A stretch of DNA of 64,000 nucleotides from positions 243,300 to 307,299 of the forward strand of contig JAKIWL010000003.1 of NCBI GenBank assembly GCA_022750055.1. Direction: 5' to 3'. Within the stretch, counting starts at the first letter, position 1; the number at the start of each line of letters is the position of its first letter. This DNA is from Thermoplasmata archaeon. Its GTDB lineage: Archaea > Thermoplasmatota > Thermoplasmata > Lutacidiplasmatales > UBA184. The notes under the pieces are model-generated. The model was not told the origin of the DNA. It did not search any database and was given only the letters and a program-made list of their open reading frames with translations. Positions 25,901 through 32,412 of the stretch are shown here, piece by piece. The position numbers and the translations under genes are program-made.

Positions 25901-26272
25901 CGAAGGAGACAGGACCACCCCGGCGAGGGCGGAGGAATGCCCTTCAGGGGAGAACGCATCCGTGCTCAACCCGCCTTGAGAGAGGGGTTGCACGGACGGC
26001 CCGGGCGCCCGAGACACCGGCGATCGCGGGTCGTGGCCGAGGGGAGGCCCGCCCCCGCGTTCCGGGCTGATCGGGAGGGAGTACGGAGCCCCCATCAGGA
26101 ACATCGTACCGACCACGAGCAGTAGCATGGCGAGATGGAAACCGGTCCCCTTCGATCGACGCTTCCTAGGCCGGGAGGAACTCCGGATTCCGGTCGGAGA
26201 CGTTGGTTCGAGGGGGGGCGGTTCAACGGGTGGACCCAGGTCGACACACGACGGCGCACCAGAACGCAGCAT
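22952..26272 (-). CDS. Giant exported protein with two seven-bladed propellers, 1106 aa
   Basis: The start is moved to the ATG at 26272 because a TATA box lies about 25 nt upstream and the signal segment (LAMLLLVVGTMFLMGAPYSL) then falls near residue 50. An N-terminal Ig-like domain is followed by fourteen YVTN/YncE-type blades (pattern P-x-G-x-x-Y-D-x-x-x-G-x-x-F-V-x-N...V-x-V-I). Blades 1-7 match blades 8-14 in order, so a whole propeller was duplicated. A second Ig-like domain, a YTLTFTETGLGAGASWFVDL module typical of thermoplasmatal secreted proteins, and a C-terminal helix (TVLGVAIATIGALGLAL) follow. It is likely a surface-anchored binding or adhesion protein. Confidence 0.88.
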   Translation of the reverse strand: MLRSGAPSCVDLGPPVEPPPLEPTSPTGIRSSSRPRKRRSKGTGFHLAMLLLVVGTMFLMGAPYSLPISPERGGGPPLGHDPRSPVSRAPGPSVQPLSQGGLSTDAFSPEGHSSALAGVVLSPSAGTVGSVVTAQASGYQPHELLTATLGGRLLAFTDCSVGTLAGAGLKVQASAAGAFACRFTVPAAPHGPRTLVVSAASSTSSSNHTLAAIETLAAGSGPWGAAYAPTKGAVYVADINTNSVEVINDSTLSVTGSISVGNRPHGVVYDSGRAELFVANYDPGGPGSVSVINATTNSVVASVTVGSDPFELAYDAGRGEVFVTNFGSSSVSVINDTTNSVVATVSVPASPQGIAYDSGKGELFVTAYGGSVSVISDSTNAVLTTVTVGNDPWAVAYDAAQGELFVTQVNGTKVSVISDSSNSVVAAVTTAPGPTGVTYDPAAGSMLVNVLNATGAGGNNGNGVPLPGNPGWLVEINDSNDSVVAQVAVGGVPVAVVYDSGTGQAFVANQYDNTVSVIGYGSGAPQNTIAAGSGPWGIAYDSAKGELFVSDLNTASIDVINDSTNSIRTSVSVGYRPHGVVYAPALGEVLVANYDPGGVGTVSVINDSTNSVVANVTVGTDPFELAYDPGRGEIYVTNFGSNSVTAISGSSNKVVATVSVAGGPEGIAYDAKKGELFVTAYTGNVTIISDSTNSVVATVSVGHDPWSVAYDAAKGQVFVSQINGTNVSVISDSSNTVVATIAAGTGLSGVTYDPAAGAILVNDLNASGAGGNNGTGVPLPNVRGSLVEINDTNDSVVAHVQVGVVPVTVAYDSGAAEAAVTNEYDNTVSLVHNSTSGFTPFQILASFSMAGPSGAVGATVSMSGNGYAPISPIVVSFGGNRVSLLAPCTTGPDGSFLGCAFLVPAVPIGPYTATATDSFSNSNVNPVLFQVTTPTPYTLTFTETGLGAGASWFVDLGSSTNSVVIDLNGPGQSTNVSHASPGGTPVVFHVSNGKFLYSAGAAGYITSFGTVTVSGASPPTLVVSFASIPSIPSSPKFFAPSSILSGTVLGVAIATIGALGLALTAYRYRTKERERARVLVDRLYQVADGLDSGSDTPPPAPPRGSP
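23770..25640 (-). repeat. Tandem duplication of a seven-blade propeller-coding unit
   Basis: Within the 1106-aa gene, the unit at about 24705-25640 and the unit at about 23770-24705 encode corresponding blades in the same order. For example, GNNGNGVPLPGNPGW in blade 6 matches GNNGTGVPLPNVRGS in blade 13. Unit boundaries are approximate. Confidence 0.75.
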
Positions 26273-26629
26273 CGACGGTGGGCTCGGCTGCCGTCGTAAT
26301 AAATCCTCGGCGAGGATACACGGAAAAACCCACACCGGTCAAGCTCGCGAACCGCCCCAGAGTGCGTTTGACGACCGCCGGAATCCGAGGGTCAGGGAGG
26401 CGTGCGGGCAGGGGAGCACGGGATTTCCCGTCGACTCGACGGGTTCCGGCGTAGCGTTCTGGTTAGGACTCTTGAGCTGTGGAGTTGCAAGGTGCGAACC
26501 GATCCGGCCGTCGTGGCGGTCCTTAGTCGGCCCTTCCGTTCCGCCCGCCCATCGCTTGAAAAAACGGTGAGGACTCCGTGGAAATCGCAAGAAAGGCTTT
26601 ACTCCAGTTCTGAGCTGGTCTTTCACCTA
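26273..26629. other. Gene-free intergenic stretch with divergent promoters
   Basis: This 357-nt region separates divergent genes. It holds a minus-strand TATA box for the propeller protein and a weaker plus-strand GGCTTTACT about 30 nt before the ATG at 26630. Base composition drops toward the right. No gene-like ORF or RNA gene is evident. Confidence 0.5.
26297..26304 (-). promoter_or_regulatory. TATA box for the propeller protein
   Basis: Minus-strand ATTTATTA lies 25-32 nt before the ATG at 26272 and decides the start chosen for that gene. Confidence 0.65.
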
Positions 26630-27181
26630 ATGGCTCGGGTGGGAGGGCGGCATATCCTGGCGGCCTTCGCCGCGGGCCTGGCAGGGGGTGCGAGCGTTCT
26701 CATCCTTGCCTCGGCATACTCGGTAGAGGAGGGGTTCGGGTTCCTCAGCCCATACCAAGGGATTGGGCGCGTTCTGGGCTTTTCAGGCACGACGGGGCTG
26801 GCCGTAGGTTTCCTGGTCGACTTCCTGATTCCGATTGTCGTGGCGCTGGTCATGGTCCTTACACTTGCGGTTCTTTCGTTGACCCGATGGAGAGTCCTTG
26901 AATTCACCGATCCCTTCCGTGCTTCCGGGGAGGGCGGCTTGGTTGGGATGGTTGTGTTCGCCGTGTTCTATATCCCCGTCATCGAGCTACTGACTCACTA
27001 TCCCCCACTCCCCGCCCTAAGGGATTCGTTACTGTTCGGGTTCGCGGAACATCTGATTTTCGGGGCGGTCATCGGTTTAGTTCTATTCCTGGTGGGTGGA
27101 CCAGTTCGATTCCGTTCGCCTTCACTCTACCTTCCCGGGGGGGCTCCGACCACCGAGCGGGAATACTCGGGTGGGCCTTAG
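26630..27181 (+). CDS. Small multi-pass membrane protein, 183 aa
   Basis: The track ORF begins at 26402, but the ATG at 26630 (MARVGGRHILAAFAAG) starts the membrane-protein sequence. Four hydrophobic segments are visible: HILAAFAAGLAGGASVLILAS, LIPIVVALVMVLTLAVL, GLVGMVVFAVFYIPVIELL and LIFGAVIGLVLFLVGG. There are few charged residues and no cysteine cluster. No family is recognised. Base composition is lower in GC than the neighbouring housekeeping genes, in keeping with the patch that runs to the tRNA-Trp at 28.6 kb, so it may be accessory DNA. Confidence 0.7.
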   Translation: MARVGGRHILAAFAAGLAGGASVLILASAYSVEEGFGFLSPYQGIGRVLGFSGTTGLAVGFLVDFLIPIVVALVMVLTLAVLSLTRWRVLEFTDPFRASGEGGLVGMVVFAVFYIPVIELLTHYPPLPALRDSLLFGFAEHLIFGAVIGLVLFLVGGPVRFRSPSLYLPGGAPTTEREYSGGP

Positions 27182-27437
27182 AAGGCTCGCCCTGCCTGGG
27201 GGTCGGACCGGTGGAACCAGGGCTCACGCTTCCTCGTTCCGGGTCACCGACCAGCCGCCTATCCTTCGAACCGACCCGCAGAAGATTCCGAGTTCGCATC
27301 GGGCCCAGAAACACCCCGCCCCCCCATCCCAGCGGGGCGCGAAAAAACCCACTCGTATCCCCGGGGGTTATGGGAGCCCGGGGTTCCACACGATAGGGCG
27401 GGAACGCCGCAGGGCAAGTTAAGGCGTGGGAAAAACG

Positions 27438-28178
27438 CTAGGTCCGCTTCTTCGAGGCTGCTCGTAGGAGGGCTTTCGGGGGTTCGATTTCATCCGCACC
27501 GAGCCAGACTTCGGGCGTCGATACAAACGCAGTGGTTTGGTCTCCGGCCGTGATGACCTCAACCACGTACCTCTCCGGGTCTCGGCGGAGCCGCTTCAGG
27601 ATGGACTCGAGCACACGACACGCGGACCCTTTTGCAAATATCACCACGGTTCCGGGCCCGTGAGCGATCAAACGCATTCGTACTTTCCCCAAGGTTTGTT
27701 CGACGGGGTTGCCAGCCACCACAAACAGAACGAATCGGTCGACATTCCGCAGGAATCCCTCAAGACGAGACTGGACATCGGCCGAGGTCGACTCCTCTCT
27801 GACGAGGAGTTTGAGGTAGGCAGTTATGACACCGTTTGCCACAAGTTCGGCGACATGGTGACCTGCGGCACCGAACCGGCGCTGCAGGTTCCCTCTCAGC
27901 GATTCCCGCACATCGCGAAGCCCGGGTTTCGATTGTAGCCTCCTTAACGCAAGACCAAGTTGAACTTGGATCCGAAGTTCTCGGTCGGTGACGTATGCTT
28001 TGAAGAAATTGAATTCCGGTGCCTGCCGCTCCTCCTTGATCAGCGAGATGACCGCAGGGTCTGTGGCGCCTCCGACTTCCCTGTTTCTTACGCGCTCGAT
28101 GAATCGAGCGGCTCCTTCCGCGAGAAGCTTTGCCAGTCCGTATGCAGTGCTTGCGAACGGGTCTGGAGGGACATCCAT
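27438..28178 (-). CDS. Hypothetical protein of a two-gene accessory cassette, 246 aa
   Basis: No family is recognised. The N-terminal half is helical (AYGLAKLLAEGAARFIERVRNRE, RELRIQVQLGLALRRLQSK). The C-terminal half has alternating hydrophobic strands (VDRFVLFVVAGN, GPGTVVIFAKGSACRVLESILKRL, ERYVVEVITAGDQTTAFV), suggesting a Rossmann-like or similar alpha/beta domain. There is no signal peptide or P-loop. The ATG at 28178 overlaps the stop of the upstream 81-aa gene by one base, so the two are probably translated together. GC content is clearly below that of the window average, a sign of recent acquisition. Confidence 0.7.
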   Translation of the reverse strand: MDVPPDPFASTAYGLAKLLAEGAARFIERVRNREVGGATDPAVISLIKEERQAPEFNFFKAYVTDRELRIQVQLGLALRRLQSKPGLRDVRESLRGNLQRRFGAAGHHVAELVANGVITAYLKLLVREESTSADVQSRLEGFLRNVDRFVLFVVAGNPVEQTLGKVRMRLIAHGPGTVVIFAKGSACRVLESILKRLRRDPERYVVEVITAGDQTTAFVSTPEVWLGADEIEPPKALLRAASKKRT

Positions 28179-28423
28179 CAGAGGATATCCCCGTGCACCT
28201 CCAGATACCAGGCGATGCTCACCGGATTGTTGTCCAACAGGACAACGCTGCCAGGGAGGACCGCGATATTGTCGAGCCGAAGAGGCTCCTTGGAATATGG
28301 ATCGAGTGCACGCTCACCCGCCTTTACGAGGTGGATTCCATCCGAGTCGACCTCGCAACCGAGCTCCTTCGCGACCCCGACCCGAAAGTCGAGTGGTGTG
28401 TCCTTTAGGGATACAATCTGCAT
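28178..28423 (-). CDS. Small hypothetical protein, first gene of accessory cassette, 81 aa
   Basis: The product (MQIVSLKDTPLDFRVGVAKE) is small and slightly acidic, with a likely beta-rich C-terminal half (LDNIAVLPGSVVLLDNNPVSIAWYLEV). It is not recognised. It is coupled to the 246-aa gene by a one-base stop-start overlap (TGATG). A minus-strand CATTATG about 35 nt upstream may be its TATA box. A small upstream gene coupled to a larger one recalls toxin-antitoxin or defence modules, but nothing in either sequence proves this. Confidence 0.65.
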   Translation of the reverse strand: MQIVSLKDTPLDFRVGVAKELGCEVDSDGIHLVKAGERALDPYSKEPLRLDNIAVLPGSVVLLDNNPVSIAWYLEVHGDIL

Positions 28424-28639
28424 GTTCGTCGGCTTCTAGAAGGCCGCAAGGGGCGCATAATGCCACCTCCCATAAACCCTGTTTGAGTACGTAGATATGG
28501 GTACGTTAGGGCCGGCGAGCGACGTAATCCCCACCGGGGAAGCTCACTCAAAATCGAGGAGGACCCGGAGTCGATTGTTGGGAGGGCCGAGCAAGGAATC
28601 CCCCGGGGAGAAGCTAGTGGTTTTGAACCGAGGTAGGTA

Positions 28640-28800
28640 TGGGAGCACGGGGATTTGAACCCCGATATGCGGGTCTCTCCGCGCGCTCCAGTCACTCGTC
28701 ATGGGGGCCGCCGAAGCCCCTCCGCTGACCCGATGTCCCAGGTCGACGGTTCGTCGACCTGACTGGAGCCCGCCGGTCTGCCAGGTTAGCCTATGCTCCC
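28640..28800 (-). tRNA. tRNA-Trp (CCA anticodon), intron-containing
   Basis: Read on the minus strand, the acceptor GGGAGCA pairs perfectly with TGCTCCC and is followed by discriminator A (no encoded CCA). The T arm is CGGGG-TTCAAAT-CCCCG and the anticodon stem GCGGG/CCCGC. The anticodon loop CTCCAG-A gives anticodon CCA for tryptophan. An 88-nt intron interrupts the loop between positions 37 and 38. The D stem has a C-A and a G-U position, which is weaker than usual. The gene lies downstream of uvrB on the same strand; its 3' end faces a low-GC patch. Confidence 0.92.
28675..28762 (-). other. tRNA-Trp intron (88 nt) with bulge-helix-bulge splice sites
   Basis: The exon segment CTCC pairs with intron GGAG to make a 4-bp central helix flanked by 3-nt bulges AGT and AGA. 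Cleavage after the second base of each bulge removes the 88 nt. This is the canonical substrate geometry of archaeal tRNA endonuclease. The intron also contains a 9-bp hairpin (CAGGTCGAC/GTCGACCTG) and a segment TGACTGGAGC complementary to the anticodon region. No C/D-box pair was found. Confidence 0.8.
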
Positions 28801-28847
28801 TCGAAGGAGGGCGAGTCCTACGCCAACATAACCATTCGCGTCGACAT

Positions 28848-30917
28848 TCAGGCGGTCGGACGGGTGCCCCCCCGTCGGGCCGCCTTCCGATGGGCGGTCA
28901 GTCCTGCGGACTCCTCGAGCGCATGGATCCGATCCCGGATCCGTGCCGCCTCCTCGAAGTCGAGGCGCTCGGCGGCGAGGCGCATCTCCTCTTCGAGATT
29001 GGCGAGCAGCATCGGAAGGCGGGACTTCCATTTCTTCCCGAGCCCCGAGACCGACAGGTCCCCGGAAGGGGCGGACTCCTCCGCCGCGAGCAGGGCCCGG
29101 ACCTCCTTGCGGATCGTCGACGGGACGATGCCGTGCTCGGCGTTGTACGCGACCTGGGCGGCGCGCCGCCGGTTCATCTCCGCGATCGCGCGATCCATCG
29201 AGCCGGTGCGTCGGTCGGCATACAACAGAACCTTCCCGAGCACGTTGCGCGACGCCCGGCCGCTCGTCTGGATGAGCGAGGTCTCGCTCCGAAGGTACCC
29301 TTCCTTGTCCGCGTCCAGGATCGCCACGAGGCTCACCTCGGGCAGGTCGAGGCCCTCCCGCAAGAGGTTGATGCCGACGAGGACGTCGAACCGCCCGAGG
29401 CGCAGGTCCCGGAGGATCTCGATTCGTTTGAGCGTCTCTATCTCGGAATGGAGATAGCGGACCTTCAGCCCGAGGTCGGCCAGGTAGCGGGCCAGGTCCT
29501 CGGAGGTGGCCTTCGTCAGGGTCGTGACGAGCGCGCGATCCCCCCGGGCAATGACCGTCTTGAGCTCGCCGACGAGGTCGACGATCTGGCCCTTCGTGGG
29601 CCGGATCTCGATCTCGGGGTCGACGAGGCCGGTCGGACGGATGATCTGCTCGACGAGGCCGTCGGAGTGCTTGCGTTCGAACGGGCCGGGCGTGGCCGAT
29701 ACGAAGACCGCGTTGGGGACGTGGGCGAGAAACTCCGTGAACTTCAGCGGCCGGTTGTCGCGGCAGGAAGGAAGGCGCCATCCGAACTCCACGAGGGTGT
29801 CCTTTCGGGACCGGTCCCCAAGGTACATGCCGCCGAGCTGGGGCACGGTGACGTGGGACTCGTCGATGAAAACGAGGAAGTCCTTCGGGAAGAAATCAAG
29901 GAGCGTGTAGGGGGCCTCCCCGGGCTTGCGACCGGCGAAGTAGCGGGCGTAGTTCTCGATCCCGGAACAGTAGCCCGTCTCGCGGATCATCTCGACGTCG
30001 TACTCGGTCCGGCTGCGCAGCCGTTGCGCCTCGACGACCCGTTCCTTCCGGAGGAGCTCCTGGACTCGGTCCTCCTTCTCTGCCTGGATCTGGGCCAAGA
30101 TGGATTGCATGCGCTCGTCGACCGTCAGGAAGTGGGTGGCCGGGAACAGCATCAGTCGGTCGAGCTCGCGCTTCTCTTCCCCCGTGACGGGGTCGAGCTC
30201 CGAGATCGACTCGAGGGTGCTCCCGTCGAGCACGATCCGGTTCACCGTCTCCCCGGCGCCCATCACGTCGATCGTCCCCCCGCGCACGCGGAAGCGACCG
30301 CGCTTGAGCTCGAGGTCGTTGCGGTCGTACTTCATCCGCACGAGCTTTGCGAGGAGCTCCTGGCGACCGATCGATTCCCCCCGTACCAACTCGACGACCG
30401 AGGCGCGATAGTCCTCCGGGGAGCCGAGACCGAAGATACAACTGACCGACGCGACGATCAGGGTGTCGCGACGCGTGAGCAGCGCCTGGGTGGCCCGATG
30501 CCGGAGCCGGTCGATCTCCTCGTTGATCGATGCGTCCTTCTCGACGAACAGGTCGATCTGCGGGACATACGCCTCGGGCTGATAGTAATCGTAGTAGCTC
30601 ACAAAGTATTCGACGGCGCTACGAGGGAACAGGGCACGGAATTCGCTCACCAGCTGCGCCGCGAGGGTCTTGTTCGGGGAGATGACCAGGGTCGGCCGCT
30701 GGAGAGCCTGGATCGCATGGGCCATCGTGAACGTCTTTCCGGAGCCGGTCACGCCGAGCAGCGTCACGAAACGTTCGTCGGCACGGACCCGCCGGACGAT
30801 CTCGGCAATCGCGGCGGGTTGATCTCCCTGCGGGACGAGTTCCGTGTCGAGCTCGAATCGACCGGTCAACGGCTCGGCGACCGCGGCCGGCTCGGCCTTC
30901 GGTTGGGCCTCGGTCAT
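28848..30917 (-). CDS. uvrB: Excinuclease ABC subunit UvrB, 689 aa
   Basis: Helicase motifs and the UvrB signatures are present: GVTGSGKTFTMAHAIQ (Walker A), the beta-hairpin region YYDYYQPEAYVPQ, DESHVTVPQLGGMY, VATLTKATSEDL-type motif IV, GINLLREGLDLPEVSLVAILDADKEG, and a C-terminal UVR domain (LEEEMRLAAERLDFEEAARIRD). UvrB verifies DNA lesions with UvrA and UvrC in nucleotide excision repair; the gene type is bacterial in origin and found in some archaea. I start at the ATG at 30917, which overlaps the upstream larE-like stop (ATGA); the track start is five codons earlier. UvrA and UvrC are not in the window. Confidence 0.96.
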   Translation of the reverse strand: MTEAQPKAEPAAVAEPLTGRFELDTELVPQGDQPAAIAEIVRRVRADERFVTLLGVTGSGKTFTMAHAIQALQRPTLVISPNKTLAAQLVSEFRALFPRSAVEYFVSYYDYYQPEAYVPQIDLFVEKDASINEEIDRLRHRATQALLTRRDTLIVASVSCIFGLGSPEDYRASVVELVRGESIGRQELLAKLVRMKYDRNDLELKRGRFRVRGGTIDVMGAGETVNRIVLDGSTLESISELDPVTGEEKRELDRLMLFPATHFLTVDERMQSILAQIQAEKEDRVQELLRKERVVEAQRLRSRTEYDVEMIRETGYCSGIENYARYFAGRKPGEAPYTLLDFFPKDFLVFIDESHVTVPQLGGMYLGDRSRKDTLVEFGWRLPSCRDNRPLKFTEFLAHVPNAVFVSATPGPFERKHSDGLVEQIIRPTGLVDPEIEIRPTKGQIVDLVGELKTVIARGDRALVTTLTKATSEDLARYLADLGLKVRYLHSEIETLKRIEILRDLRLGRFDVLVGINLLREGLDLPEVSLVAILDADKEGYLRSETSLIQTSGRASRNVLGKVLLYADRRTGSMDRAIAEMNRRRAAQVAYNAEHGIVPSTIRKEVRALLAAEESAPSGDLSVSGLGKKWKSRLPMLLANLEEEMRLAAERLDFEEAARIRDRIHALEESAGLTAHRKAARRGGTRPTA

Positions 30918-31762
30918 GCGCTCGGCCGCCACCGGTACCCGTGGGGGTCGAGGATCACGGAGCCGAACCCCAGGGTGGCCAGCTCCTCGCGTACCTCGGA
31001 GGCGATCGGGTCCGACAACAGACGACTCGTTTCGGTCGGGTCGACCTCGACCCGCGCGTTGGCTCCCTCGACCCGGACCCGGACCCGGCGGAACCCGAGG
31101 CGGCGCAGGACCGCCTCGGACCGATCGACCGTCCGGAGCAGATCGGCGGTGATCAGCTGGCCATGACGGACCCGGGAGGCCAGGCAGGCGTCGGAGGGCT
31201 GGTCGGCATTCGGTAGGCCGATGGAGCCTCCGAACGCACGGACCTCTGCCTTCCCCCAGCGGGCGTCGACGAGCGGATGGCGGAACCCCGCCTCCTCCAT
31301 CGCCCGGATCCCGGGTCGGTCCTCGCCGAGGTCATCCGATTGAACCCCATCGTAGAATCGAGAGATTCCCCGTGCCTGACCCCAGGACGAGACGGCAGAG
31401 GTCTCGACCCGTCGACAGAAGTAGCACCGATTCGCGGGATTGGACCGATACTCCGCAGAGGCGAGCGGGTCCACCGGGACGAGTTCGTGGTGGATCCCGA
31501 GGAATCGGGCCACTTCGACGGCCCGTTCGACCTCGGTCGGGGCCACGGCCGGACCCGATAGCGTGACGGCGTGGGCCCGATCGGCCAACGCCCGAACTAG
31601 GAGCGCCGCCACGACCGAGGAATCCACGCCCCCCGACATGGCCACGACCGCCGGGCCGGAAGCCCGCAGCGACCGGATCAGCCGTTCCGGCTCCCAACTG
31701 TCGATCGCTGGCGTCCGATCCAACGGCGGCGGGTCCATCGCGATTCTCAGAGAGGCCGTCAT
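30914..31762 (-). CDS. larE: LarE-like ATP-dependent sulfur transferase, 282 aa
   Basis: A PP-loop motif AMSGGVDSSVVAALLVRAL, the cysteine segment NPANRCYFCRR, and DQPSDACLASR match the LarE family, which uses its own cysteine sulfur or a cluster to build the nickel-pincer cofactor of lactate racemase. Members outside lactate-racemase loci probably serve other sulfur transfers. There is no larB, larC or larA nearby. The start is uncertain: ATGs at 31762 and 31738 are both possible and the track uses 31798. Its stop overlaps the uvrB start, so the two genes are translationally coupled, an unusual pairing. Confidence 0.85.
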   Translation of the reverse strand: MTASLRIAMDPPPLDRTPAIDSWEPERLIRSLRASGPAVVAMSGGVDSSVVAALLVRALADRAHAVTLSGPAVAPTEVERAVEVARFLGIHHELVPVDPLASAEYRSNPANRCYFCRRVETSAVSSWGQARGISRFYDGVQSDDLGEDRPGIRAMEEAGFRHPLVDARWGKAEVRAFGGSIGLPNADQPSDACLASRVRHGQLITADLLRTVDRSEAVLRRLGFRRVRVRVEGANARVEVDPTETSRLLSDPIASEVREELATLGFGSVILDPHGYRWRPSA

Positions 31763-31906
31763 GATTACCGTTGCTGACGAAGGGCGCGGCGGGACCATGA
31801 CGGAGCCACCCGATGGGGTCCCCGTCCGGCCGCGGTCTCGGCCGGGGAGAGCGCAACTCGCGACGGGGAGGACGAGCCCATAAGGTCCGGTCCGTACGCC
31901 CTACTC

Positions 31907-32380
31907 ATGCAGGCCGTGAACGAAGGGGACCGATGGATGCTCCGGCTCGAGCCGGGTGAGGAGATCCTCGACGCGTTGGGTCGATTCGCCCAGGATCACC
32001 GCCTTCGGGCCGCCGCCATCGGGATGGGGATCGGGCAGTTTCGTTCCGCGACCCTCGGCTATTGGAACGGACAAGAGTACGAGACCCACGAGGTCGCGGA
32101 GCCCACGGAGCTCATCTCGCTCGCGGGTTCGATCGCCGAAGCCGACGGTCGTCCCTCGGTCCACTTGCACGCTTCGGTCGGACTGCGCACCCACGCGACG
32201 GTATCGGGCCACGTATTGCGCGCGATAGTCGGTCTCCTCGCCGAGGTTCGGGTCGACGCGTTCCCGACTCGAGTCTTCTCCCGACCGATGGATGAGAGCC
32301 TCGGGCTTCGCACCCTTCGATTGGAGCCCGACGCTCCAGAACTCAGAGCGCGACCGCCGGGCGGCCCGTCGGCCCGGTAG
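31907..32380 (+). CDS. PPC (DUF296) domain protein, 157 aa
   Basis: The single PPC/DUF296 fold is recognised from LRLEPGEEILDALGRFAQDH at the N-terminus, AAAIGMGIGQFRSATLGYW, and the metal-binding-like HLHASVGLRTHATVSGHVLRAIVG, with VRVDAFPTRVFSR near the end. Prokaryotic PPC proteins form trimers, and some bind DNA or metal. The ATG at 31907 gives a typical length. It is followed 32 nt downstream by the Lhr helicase gene on the same strand, so co-transcription is likely; a DNA-related role would fit. Confidence 0.85.
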   Translation: MQAVNEGDRWMLRLEPGEEILDALGRFAQDHRLRAAAIGMGIGQFRSATLGYWNGQEYETHEVAEPTELISLAGSIAEADGRPSVHLHASVGLRTHATVSGHVLRAIVGLLAEVRVDAFPTRVFSRPMDESLGLRTLRLEPDAPELRARPPGGPSAR

Positions 32381-32412
32381 GGCTATCCCCCCGCTCCACG
32401 TCGTTGGGGGTC

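Noticed and set aside
24000-26200. CRISPR-like periodic repeats in the propeller gene
   Set aside because: The periodicity is about 130 nt, coding and divergent, matching protein blades rather than short identical repeats with spacers.
28675-28762. C/D-box guide RNA inside the tRNA-Trp intron
   Set aside because: An ATGACGA resembling box C is present, but no CTGA box D occurs on the sense strand of the intron.
28701-31166. 821-aa plus-strand ORF
   Set aside because: Antisense shadow of uvrB and larE.
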